DNA of 64,000 nucleotides from an uncultured Bacteroidales bacterium. GTDB taxonomy: Bacteria; Bacteroidota; Bacteroidia; Bacteroidales; Paludibacteraceae. The translations under genes and the position numbers were made by a program. Shown here piece by piece: positions 51,478 through 59,760 of the stretch. How positions within the stretch are numbered: position 1 is the first letter of the stretch; each line of letters begins with the position of its first letter. The notes under the pieces are model-generated. The model was not told the origin of the DNA. It searched no databases and worked only from the letters and a program-made list of their open reading frames with translations. The stretch spans positions 53,674-117,673 of the forward strand of contig ONGK01000008.1 in NCBI GenBank assembly GCA_900317345.1. Direction: 5' to 3'.

Positions 51478-52458
51478 ATGGGTTACAGATTACAGGTTAT
51501 AGGGTTTATTCTTTGCGCAGCCTTCCTCTTCGGTTGTCAGAATGCGCCGGACGTTCAAGTGGCGACACAGGAATGCGCAGCCATGCCTGCAGGCCGAGCG
51601 AGTGCGTGTGCATGTTCGCTGGACGGCAAAGGCTATGTATTCGCCGGACGCGAGGGAGGGCGATATAAGAATGACCTATGGCAATACGACCCATTGACAG
51701 ACAGCTGGACAGACTTGGGGGCATCGCCCATGAAACCGCGCGTGAATGCCACCATTGTGGCTGCAGACGGTTTGCTCTATATGGGTTTGGGCTATGCCGG
51801 AAACGGCATCTATCGAGATAGTTCGTGTTTGCAAGACTGGTGGAGTTATGCTCCGTTAACAGGAGAGTGGACGCGGATGGCAGATTATCCAAACGGCAAC
51901 ACCGTGGCTTGTGTTGCCTATGCGATGGGCGAGAAGATCTATGCTCTCTATGGGTTCGGGAGTAAGCAGACCCGACAGATTTGCATTTATTCGCCCGCAA
52001 AGAACACTTGGCAGGAATTACCGGACAATTCTAACCGTCCCCGGCAGCGTTTTGGAGAACGTGCGGCACTTCACGACGGCATGTTATATTTCGGAACCGG
52101 GTACACGACCGATGGCAGCATGCGCGACTGGTATGCAGCGGACATCGAGCAAGACCGTTGGACGTCACGCAAGTCTATTCCCGGCAAAGGGCGTGAGTTT
52201 ACAGCATGCGCTAATACGAAACAATATGTCTATCTATTTGGCGGACGGTATTTCAGCGGAGAGATGACAGGAGGAGAAGTATTCGAGAGCTATATGCGCT
52301 ACGCGCCGGACAAAGACCAATGGGAATGGTGCGGCAAGATGCCATGCGGCAGAGCTGAGAACCAGATAGCATTCAGTATTAACGGCAAGGTCTATTTCGG
52401 TCTGGGCGAGAACGAAAAGGGCGACGCAGTTAACAAATTATACTGCATTGAAGAATAA
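51478..52458 (+). CDS. Kelch-repeat lipoprotein
   Basis: A 326-residue protein with signal peptide and lipobox (FLFGC) and about five kelch motifs (for example YVFAGREGGRYKNDLWQYD, YALYGFGSKQTRQICIYSP, YLFGGRYFSGEMTGG), giving a beta-propeller. Lipid anchoring puts it in the outer membrane. Propellers of this type act as scaffolds or sugar-binding modules; the partner is unknown. An in-frame ATG at 51472 is possible, overlapping the lptB stop. Confidence 0.85.
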   Translation: MGYRLQVIGFILCAAFLFGCQNAPDVQVATQECAAMPAGRASACACSLDGKGYVFAGREGGRYKNDLWQYDPLTDSWTDLGASPMKPRVNATIVAADGLLYMGLGYAGNGIYRDSSCLQDWWSYAPLTGEWTRMADYPNGNTVACVAYAMGEKIYALYGFGSKQTRQICIYSPAKNTWQELPDNSNRPRQRFGERAALHDGMLYFGTGYTTDGSMRDWYAADIEQDRWTSRKSIPGKGREFTACANTKQYVYLFGGRYFSGEMTGGEVFESYMRYAPDKDQWEWCGKMPCGRAENQIAFSINGKVYFGLGENEKGDAVNKLYCIEE

Positions 52459-53881
52459 AATCGGACATATTGCTATACTCTTGCTTGTTGCCATAAATGC
52501 ACAAGCCTGGGGCTGGTGGCCGCTACCAATGGCAGAGCCGGACCATAACCGCGACACGCTGTGGTATGTAGGCGGTGTGAGCGCTGTCAGCTCATCTGGC
52601 ACTCAGGCTCCGTCGCTGCTATGGCACAACACAGACGGCGAAATCAGCGACCTTCCGCATGGCGGAAACATACAATTGGGTATCATCAAGCCCGCTACTC
52701 GCCCCAACAGGTGGTTCGACTACGATTTCGGGGCTGTATTGAGCGGACGTATTGCCGGTTCGCAACTATCGGCGACGCCGAAGGAGATAAAAGGTACCGG
52801 TTATTTCAGTCAACTCTACGCCCATGTGCGACTGTATATTGTTGATATCACGGCCGGTATCAAGCCTATGCGTTTAGGCCCAGGCGATAGTGAACTGAGC
52901 AGTGGACACCTATTATTTTCTCCTAATGCCCACCCTATTCCGCGCATCAGTATAGGCTTTGAACGCTGGACTCCGATACCCGGTTTATTCGGATATGTAG
53001 AGGTACGAGGCGGTTTGATGCATGGATGGTTAGCCGACAATTCGGAAATAGCCCAAGGCACCTTGTTGCACTATAAATTCATCGGAGGCCAATTGGGCGG
53101 AAAACTGCCTGTGAATGTGTCGTATGAATTTCATCATGTTGCTCAATGGGGCGGTTATTCCACGGTTTATGGCGATTTAGGCAACGATTGGAATGCCTAC
53201 TGGAATGCCTTTATGGTCCGCTCCGGCGGCACGATGGCCAATGACCAGATTAACGCACAAGGTAATCATATCGGATTCCAGCAGTTAGCGCTGGATGTGA
53301 AAGGCGAAGGGTGGAAAGTGAGTGCATACTGGCAATGCCTGAGCGAGGATGGTCCGATACATTTCATGTGCTACGGCCGAAACATGAAGGATGGTTTATG
53401 GGGCGTAAATATGACACAAACACATTGGCCTTTTATCAGCGGGTTTACATATGAGTTCCTTCAGACAACCGACCAAGCAGGTCCATGGCATGACCGCGAC
53501 GGAGTGGTATATGGTGGAGCGGACGGTTACTACGGGAATGGTATCTATACGCAAGGTTGGAGTTATTTCGGGCGCATCATCGGTTCGCCCTTATTAAGTC
53601 TAAGTAACAATCGTGTAATGGCTCATCATGTGGGTGTGAAAGGCGATATTTTCGGTTTTCGGTACCGCATGATGGTTAACCATGCAGACAATTACGGCCG
53701 ATATGGCGCACCGAAACGAACGCGTAATACGGCATTTTTGCTAGAAGTAAAGAAAGTGGTACCGCAAGCATGGAACTTGGAATTCGGAGTATCGTTAGCC
53801 GGCGATTTCGGAGACCAGTACGGTAACTGCTTCGGCGCAATGGTAACTATTCGTAAACAAGGAATTATTACATCATGGTAA
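52448..53881 (+). CDS. Wzi-like capsule-assembly outer-membrane protein
   Basis: A 477-residue protein with a signal peptide (IGHIAILLLVAINAQA) and an aromatic-rich beta-strand body ending in a C-terminal strand. It resembles the Bacteroidota Wzi family, in which an 18-strand barrel binds capsule at the cell surface. No ATG exists before the signal peptide; the start is TTG at 52448, overlapping the kelch gene by 11 bases. This would make expression low and dependent on translation of the gene before it. Confidence 0.8.
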   Translation: MKNKIGHIAILLLVAINAQAWGWWPLPMAEPDHNRDTLWYVGGVSAVSSSGTQAPSLLWHNTDGEISDLPHGGNIQLGIIKPATRPNRWFDYDFGAVLSGRIAGSQLSATPKEIKGTGYFSQLYAHVRLYIVDITAGIKPMRLGPGDSELSSGHLLFSPNAHPIPRISIGFERWTPIPGLFGYVEVRGGLMHGWLADNSEIAQGTLLHYKFIGGQLGGKLPVNVSYEFHHVAQWGGYSTVYGDLGNDWNAYWNAFMVRSGGTMANDQINAQGNHIGFQQLALDVKGEGWKVSAYWQCLSEDGPIHFMCYGRNMKDGLWGVNMTQTHWPFISGFTYEFLQTTDQAGPWHDRDGVVYGGADGYYGNGIYTQGWSYFGRIIGSPLLSLSNNRVMAHHVGVKGDIFGFRYRMMVNHADNYGRYGAPKRTRNTAFLLEVKKVVPQAWNLEFGVSLAGDFGDQYGNCFGAMVTIRKQGIITSW

Positions 53882-53883
53882 AT

Positions 53884-54489
53884 ATGAATTTTGTAGAGAC
53901 AAGCAATTCCATTTTCGCGCAAGCTGTTCGGGATTATCACCGGACAGATGATGTGGATACGCCGATTCAAAACCCTTATCCGGCAGGTACGATAGAGCAC
54001 GATCTGTATCTCAAGAACTGGATTGATACCGTACAATGGCATCTGGAGGATATCATTCGTGATCCACAGATTGAGCCGACAGAGGCATTGACCATCAAGC
54101 GGCGAATTGATAAGAGCAATCAAGAGCGAACGGACTTGGTAGAGCGAATAGATAGTTATTTCTGGGAGCAGTACCATCATGTAAAACCGCAAGCGGATGC
54201 ACGTATCAACACGGAAAGCCCGGCATGGGCAATAGACCGTCTCAGTATTCTGCATGTCAAAATATGGCATATGCAAGAACAAGTGGAGCGCACGGATGTG
54301 AGCGCAGAGCAACATGAGAAATGCGTAGCAAAAATGGCGGTGCTGAATGAGCAGTTGAACGATATGACTACTTCTATAGGGCAATTATTGGACGACTACG
54401 CAAGCGGCAAGCGGATTATGAAAGTATATCGCCAGATGAAGATGTACAACGACCCGACGATGAATCCTGTGCTTTACGGCAAAAAATGA
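53884..54489 (+). CDS. DUF4254 family protein
   Basis: A 201-residue all-helical protein of a Bacteroidota family that sits in LPS or cell-envelope sugar loci. Marks are NPYPAGTIEHDLYLKNWIDT and RIDKSNQERTDLVERID, and WAIDRLSILHVKIWHM in the middle. The ATG at 53884 (MNFVETSNS) was chosen as the usual family start over the ATG at 53875. Function unknown; its place before a heptosyltransferase-like gene suggests a part in core assembly. Confidence 0.87.
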   Translation: MNFVETSNSIFAQAVRDYHRTDDVDTPIQNPYPAGTIEHDLYLKNWIDTVQWHLEDIIRDPQIEPTEALTIKRRIDKSNQERTDLVERIDSYFWEQYHHVKPQADARINTESPAWAIDRLSILHVKIWHMQEQVERTDVSAEQHEKCVAKMAVLNEQLNDMTTSIGQLLDDYASGKRIMKVYRQMKMYNDPTMNPVLYGKK

Positions 54490-55430
54490 AACGCCTGCTT
54501 GTCATACGGTTTTCAGCTTTAGGCGATGTGGCGATGCTGGTGCCTGTAGTGCGTGCAACGGCAGAGGAGCATCCGGAATTGGAGATAACAGTATTGTCAC
54601 AATCACGCATGGCGGATTTATTTGCAGGCATGCCTGCGAATGTGCAGTTTATGGGTGTGGACCTTCAAAAGATGTCTCTGCAAGATATAGTTAAGGCCTT
54701 GGGAGCATATGATTTTGTGGCAGACATGCACGGCGTTTGGCGTTCCTGGTATATCGATTTGCGTATGTGGCTGCGGGGCGCGAAAGTGCGAACAATTCGA
54801 AAAGGACGCTTTGCGCGTTTTTTATTCACGCACGGCTTGAGACATAATCCGCTTCAGCATAGCACGACATTGTACTATAGGGTGCTGTATTGTCTAGGAT
54901 TAGTCCGAGTTGCCTCCGAGATGAGTCCGATAAGAGTCCGACCCGATTCCGAGAAAAATGGTATAGGCATTGCGCCCTTTGCAGCACATAAAGGTAAGCT
55001 GTATCCATTGGAGCGGATGGAACAAGTGGTAGCAGCGCTGAGTGCAAAAGGCGAGAGCGTTGTGTTGTTTGGCAGTAAGACAGAGTCGGAAATACTGGAG
55101 CAATGGGCGAAGAAGTATAAGGGCGTTACGTCCATCGCGGGTAAGACGAATTTGGGCGATGAATTGGAGCGGATGAGCAAACTTCGCGTGATGGTGAGCA
55201 TGGATAGCGCAAATATGCATCTGGCTTCGCTGGTCGGAACACGGGTTGTTTCTATATGGGGAGCCACACACCCGGATGCCGGTTTCTTAGGAATCGGGCA
55301 GAGCGAGAACGACTGCGTACAGAGAGACTTGAAATGCAGACCATGTTCTATTTACGGCAAGCGTAAGTGCAAGTATGGCGATTACCGTTGCCTGGATATA
55401 AAGTCGGAAGAAATCGTGGCGAAAATATGA
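54486..55430 (+). CDS. Glycosyltransferase family 9 (heptosyltransferase-like)
   Basis: A 314-residue GT-B enzyme: LLVIRFSALGDVAMLVPVVRA is the hallmark start of WaaC/WaaF relatives, with GIAPFAAHKGKLYPLERM in the middle and SMDSANMHLASLVGTRVVSIWGATHP near the end. It adds a heptose-like sugar to the LPS core from the cytoplasmic side. Overlaps DUF4254 and the kinase fusion by 4 bases each. Confidence 0.93.
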   Translation: MKRLLVIRFSALGDVAMLVPVVRATAEEHPELEITVLSQSRMADLFAGMPANVQFMGVDLQKMSLQDIVKALGAYDFVADMHGVWRSWYIDLRMWLRGAKVRTIRKGRFARFLFTHGLRHNPLQHSTTLYYRVLYCLGLVRVASEMSPIRVRPDSEKNGIGIAPFAAHKGKLYPLERMEQVVAALSAKGESVVLFGSKTESEILEQWAKKYKGVTSIAGKTNLGDELERMSKLRVMVSMDSANMHLASLVGTRVVSIWGATHPDAGFLGIGQSENDCVQRDLKCRPCSIYGKRKCKYGDYRCLDIKSEEIVAKI

Positions 55431-56959
55431 AGATTGTTATCCATCCGAAATATGAGTTTTTGCGTACGTGGTTGGAGCAGTTACCGGCGACGTTTGAGCA
55501 ACAAGGCGAAGTGATTTACGAAGAACGAAATCAGATTCGTCGGATGACAGCGGATGGTCTGCAAGTGGTCGTGAAACGGTTTCATACGCCAAACATTATT
55601 AACCGAATTGCATATACATTGCTTCGCAAGCCTAAGGCAAGACGAGCCTATGAGAATGCGTTGGAACTGAAAAAAAGAGGCATATGCACACCTGAACCGA
55701 TTGGCTATTTGCTATGCGGGAACGGGTTACTGAAAGAATCGTATTTGGTTACTTTGCAGAGTGACTTGACGCACACATTCTATGATTTCCGAGACGGAAA
55801 GATAGCCGGCAAAGAAGATTTGATTGAGGCTTTTGCGCAATATGCCGCTTCGCTGCATAACCATGGCGTATTGCATAAAGATTTCTCGCCTGGGAATATC
55901 CTATACGGGCAAAAAGAAGGCACATGGCAATTCGAGTTGGTGGACATCAACCGTATGCGATTTGGGTATGTATCGCCTAAAGAAGGCTGTTACAATCTTT
56001 GCCGGTTATGGGGAAAGAGTGATTTCTTTGAAACGCTGTGCCCTGTATATGCGAAGGCAAGAGGCATCGATGAGGCGCAGTGCCTGGCATGGATACAAGA
56101 GGGTCGAAAACGATTTTGGGCACACCATGCGCACGAGCATTTCGTAACCGATGACACTTTCTCTGTTGGGATTATCATCTCTGCTTACAACAAACCGGAA
56201 TGGCTGGAAAAGGTATTCTGGGGTTTGATGGTACAAACACATCCGGCGGATGAGATTATTGTGGCAGATGACGGTTCAGACGAACGGACAGCGGCGCTGG
56301 TGAAACGCTACGCGGACAAGTTGCCGCTGCAGCATGTATGGCAGGAGGATAAAGGATTTCGCAAGACGGAGATTTTGAACAAAGCGGTGCTGGAAGCGAA
56401 AAGCGAGTATCTGATTTTCATGGATCAGGACGTAGTGCCCCGTAGAGACTTCGTTAGTCAGCACTACCGTCATGCAGTCAAAGGACGCTTTATCTCCGGT
56501 GGAGCAGTCATGTTATCAAAAGAACTGAGCGAAGTGCTGACAAAAGAAGATATCCAAACGGGCAAAGCATTTGATATAACGTGGCTGACGCAACATGGGA
56601 TGGCCTGGAACTGGAAGATGAGCAAACTATGGCGCAATGCGTTCCTTTGCCGAATGATGAACATATTAACTCCGACCAAGGCATCATGGAATGGCAATAA
56701 CGCCTCGACATGGCGGGAGTATATTATTCGCGCTAACGGATTTGACTCGCGTATGCGTTACGGCGCGGAGGATAGAGAGTTTGGGCAACGGTTGGAAAAT
56801 GCAGGAATACGCGGTATTCAGTTACGTTACGGCACGCCGTTATTGCACTTATATCACGAACGTCCATACCGCAATGAGGAAGACTGGAACAAGAACAAAG
56901 CCATCTGGCGTGAGACGAAGCAACAACAACTGACGAAAACAGCATACGGCATCCAATGA
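55427..56959 (+). CDS. Fusion of a LPS-core kinase-like domain and a family 2 glycosyltransferase
   Basis: A 510-residue bifunctional protein. Residues ~1-245 form a Kdo/WaaP/InaA-type kinase fold: VVVKRF (ATP Lys), LHNHGVLHKDFSPGNILY as catalytic loop with HKD and Asn, and LVDINRM in place of DFG. Residues ~250-510 form a GT2: IIISAYNKPEWLEKVF, ADDGSDERT, MDQDVVPRRD and YGAEDREFGQRL. The GT half is paralogous to the next two genes. The start at 55427 overlaps the GT9 stop (ATGA). It probably phosphorylates and glycosylates the same core region. Confidence 0.88.
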   Translation: MKIVIHPKYEFLRTWLEQLPATFEQQGEVIYEERNQIRRMTADGLQVVVKRFHTPNIINRIAYTLLRKPKARRAYENALELKKRGICTPEPIGYLLCGNGLLKESYLVTLQSDLTHTFYDFRDGKIAGKEDLIEAFAQYAASLHNHGVLHKDFSPGNILYGQKEGTWQFELVDINRMRFGYVSPKEGCYNLCRLWGKSDFFETLCPVYAKARGIDEAQCLAWIQEGRKRFWAHHAHEHFVTDDTFSVGIIISAYNKPEWLEKVFWGLMVQTHPADEIIVADDGSDERTAALVKRYADKLPLQHVWQEDKGFRKTEILNKAVLEAKSEYLIFMDQDVVPRRDFVSQHYRHAVKGRFISGGAVMLSKELSEVLTKEDIQTGKAFDITWLTQHGMAWNWKMSKLWRNAFLCRMMNILTPTKASWNGNNASTWREYIIRANGFDSRMRYGAEDREFGQRLENAGIRGIQLRYGTPLLHLYHERPYRNEEDWNKNKAIWRETKQQQLTKTAYGIQ

Positions 56960-57726
56960 AAGCAACACTCATCATATCAGTCTATAAGGACACGCGCGCA
57001 TTGAGAGCCGTGTTAGACAGCCTTAAACGTCAGACGGAACAGGATATTGAACTTATCATCTCCGAAGACGGCGAAGATGCACAAATGGCAGCTTTTATCA
57101 AGAGTTACAGTTTCACGTGGCCGATGCAACACCTTACACAACCGGACGAAGGATGGAGAAAGGAACGAGCATTGAACCGTGCTGTAGTGGCGGCGAAAAA
57201 CGACTGGTTGATCTTCATTGACGGCGACTGCGTGTTACATCCACGGTTCATAGAGTGGCATGTACGACTTCAACAGCGCGGTGTGATGTTGGCCGGAAAG
57301 CGTGTAAAATTAAATCCTGCGTTGAGCGAACGATGCATGCAAGACAAGAAAATATGTTTATGGCCGTATTTGGTTTGGCATCGCGGCTGCCGCTATGTAG
57401 AAGAGGCATTTTACTGCGGCTTAGCAAAGTGGTTAAGACGGTCCGTCAAACATTTGCTAGGCAGCAATATGTCCATGTCACGCGCGGATTTAATGGCTAT
57501 TAATGGATTTGACGAGAACTATACGTTGCCGGCAACGGGAGAAGATTATGATATCGAATGGCGGATGATTGCCTGCGGTGCGAAGATTGTGTCACTTCGC
57601 AATCTCGCCGTACAATACCATTTGTATCATAAAGAGAACTGGCATGAACAAGAAGAGAATATGCGGTATTGCTGCGAACAGCAAGCAAAAAACGAATATA
57701 TCTGTAAAAATGGGATAAACAAATGA
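56956..57726 (+). CDS. Glycosyltransferase family 2 (core sugar transferase)
   Basis: A 256-residue GT2 with a galactosyltransferase-type C-terminal motif: ISVYKDTRALRAVLDSLK, SEDGEDAQM, FIDGDCVLHP and GEDYDIEWRM. It shares the WRKERALNRAV segment with the neighbouring transferases, so the three arose by duplication. Overlaps both neighbours by 4 bases. Donor unknown. Confidence 0.9.
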   Translation: MKATLIISVYKDTRALRAVLDSLKRQTEQDIELIISEDGEDAQMAAFIKSYSFTWPMQHLTQPDEGWRKERALNRAVVAAKNDWLIFIDGDCVLHPRFIEWHVRLQQRGVMLAGKRVKLNPALSERCMQDKKICLWPYLVWHRGCRYVEEAFYCGLAKWLRRSVKHLLGSNMSMSRADLMAINGFDENYTLPATGEDYDIEWRMIACGAKIVSLRNLAVQYHLYHKENWHEQEENMRYCCEQQAKNEYICKNGINK

Positions 57727-58547
57727 AACCGGACATCAGCATAATCATCGGTTTTTACAACAAGATAGATTTGTTGGAGAAAATACTGGAAGCCCTGCGG
57801 TTGCAGCGCTTGCAGAATTTTGAAGTGGTCATTGCTGATGACGGTTCGAATGAAGAGGTCGTTGAGCGCATCCAGGCATTGCAAGCTGTTTCTCCTTTCC
57901 CGATACAACATGTATGGCATGAAGACAAAGGCTGGCGCAAAAACCGTATTCTAAACAAAGCGGTGGTAACGGCACAAGGCGACTACCTGATATTCATTGA
58001 CGGCGACTGCATCCCAGACCCGCATTTCGTAGAAGACCACTATACGGAGCGGAAGAAACGCACAGTGGTAAGCGGTCGGCGTATACTAATGGGTTCACGC
58101 GCAACAGCATATCTGCTCAGTTGTCCATTAACCAAACAGCGCTTCGGATGCGGACTATTCCTGGCACTGCTGTCCGACACTTTACACGGCTACAAAACAC
58201 GTATGGAACATATGATTCGCATACGCAGTGGGTGGATAAGACGGCTGTTTATCAAGGACTATGAGCGGTTCATCTTAGGATGCAATTTCTCGATGTATAA
58301 GGAAGACCTGTTGGCCGTCAACGGATTCGACGAACGGTTTGAGCACCCCGGTTACGGTGAAGACATCGACTTGTGGAACCGTCTAACACGAGCAGGAATC
58401 CGGTCGTTTTCCAGAAAAGGACTGCTGATTCAATACCACTGCTGGCATCCCCGTTTTGACACAAACTACGCGCCCAACAAGCAGTTGCTGGAGGAAAACA
58501 CACAACAGAACGTCACTTTTACGCCTTTCGGCATCGTACGTGCGTGA
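57723..58547 (+). CDS. Glycosyltransferase family 2 (core sugar transferase)
   Basis: A 274-residue GT2: IIIGFYNKIDLLEKILEAL, ADDGSNEEV, GWRKNRILNKAVV, FIDGDCIPDP and YGEDIDLWNRL. Last gene of the plus-strand run. Its 3' end overlaps the convergent O-antigen ligase gene by 29 bases with no terminator between them. Confidence 0.9.
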   Translation: MKPDISIIIGFYNKIDLLEKILEALRLQRLQNFEVVIADDGSNEEVVERIQALQAVSPFPIQHVWHEDKGWRKNRILNKAVVTAQGDYLIFIDGDCIPDPHFVEDHYTERKKRTVVSGRRILMGSRATAYLLSCPLTKQRFGCGLFLALLSDTLHGYKTRMEHMIRIRSGWIRRLFIKDYERFILGCNFSMYKEDLLAVNGFDERFEHPGYGEDIDLWNRLTRAGIRSFSRKGLLIQYHCWHPRFDTNYAPNKQLLEENTQQNVTFTPFGIVRA

Positions 58548-59760
58548 GATGCCATGCAAATAGCATCATTGCGATAAACTGCGGATGAAAATGCAGTCCG
58601 ACAGGTTCTGTCATTGCCTGCAGGAAAAGTGCTACGAGGAAAAGCCATAAGAAAAGGCGATTCTCTCCACTCGGTATCATAGCACCTGTCACAAAAAGCA
58701 TGCAGAGCAGAATAACCCCAATGATGCCTACCGCCAGCCAATACATAAGGAAAGCATTGTGCGGATGATGAGTTTGCATTGTTTTGCCCTGCAGTGCAAA
58801 ATCAGAAATGCCGTAAATAATCGGTTCTATATAGCCGGCATACATAGCAGAGTCAGTATATGCCTCCTCCACAAATTGCTCACTAAGCGTTGAGAACCCA
58901 TATCCGAATATTGGTTTTTTCTCTGCCATACGCACCGAATAACCCCACACTACAAATCGCGGTTCGGATGCGAAGTACTCATGTGACATTCGCGGTCGTT
59001 GGTACATAGTCACCAGAGACAATAGGAGCAGGACTACTGCACAAGCGATGCCTATATAGCGGTTGCGGCTATATAAAAGGTAGGTTATTCCGACACTCAC
59101 AATGATGAGCGATGTGAACATTCCTATTCGGCCGTCAGAGATCCATATTACACCCCACGCCAACACCATTGCTACCGACAGGAGGATTTTCTGCCACCAC
59201 TGCTTCAATGAACGGAAGGTAGCAAATCCCAAGATGAGTGCCGTGTTGACGTACAGGTTCATCACCATGTGGGAATTGATATATTTATTATGCAGACATG
59301 ACATTCGGTCCAAACCCTGCATATATTCAAATTCAGCAGTACCAAAATACAAATAACCGCAATGCACCAACATGAACAACGATGCCGCCAGCATAGTACA
59401 TGTAACATACCACAGGCGTATTTTGTCTGTCGCACCAAGCAGGCCGACGATTCCTACAAACAGGAACCAGTGATGACAACTGAGTTGAGACCAATAATAG
59501 GAGGTTGGCGGTGTCGCATCAAAAAGTTGACGTATCGGCAGCATTGCCCACAGGGCTATCATCACCACATAGACCCATTTGCTTGGTGTCCATTTCCATA
59601 CTTTCCATTGTTGATTAAAGATGAGGTACAGGATATAGCCCGTCAACATCACAATGCAAGCTATGCGCTGGTATGCCGACCAGCCGTATGGTATCGAACT
59701 TATCACCATCAGAAAACCGATGATGGAAATCCATTGGCATATGTCATTTAGTTTTTTCAT
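58519..59760 (-). CDS. waaL: O-antigen ligase-family protein
   Basis: A 413-residue inner-membrane protein with about ten helices and one large periplasmic loop (~270-330). The loop has SVRMAEKKPIFGYGFSTLSEQF and HHPHNAFLMYWLAVGIIG; the GxG-type and HNxxL elements are the hallmark of Wzy_C/WaaL enzymes, which transfer polymer from undecaprenyl to lipid A-core. It may be a ligase or a polymerase. Overlaps the OMP gene by 4 bases. Confidence 0.87.
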   Translation of the reverse strand: MKKLNDICQWISIIGFLMVISSIPYGWSAYQRIACIVMLTGYILYLIFNQQWKVWKWTPSKWVYVVMIALWAMLPIRQLFDATPPTSYYWSQLSCHHWFLFVGIVGLLGATDKIRLWYVTCTMLAASLFMLVHCGYLYFGTAEFEYMQGLDRMSCLHNKYINSHMVMNLYVNTALILGFATFRSLKQWWQKILLSVAMVLAWGVIWISDGRIGMFTSLIIVSVGITYLLYSRNRYIGIACAVVLLLLSLVTMYQRPRMSHEYFASEPRFVVWGYSVRMAEKKPIFGYGFSTLSEQFVEEAYTDSAMYAGYIEPIIYGISDFALQGKTMQTHHPHNAFLMYWLAVGIIGVILLCMLFVTGAMIPSGENRLFLWLFLVALFLQAMTEPVGLHFHPQFIAMMLFAWHLTHVRCRKA

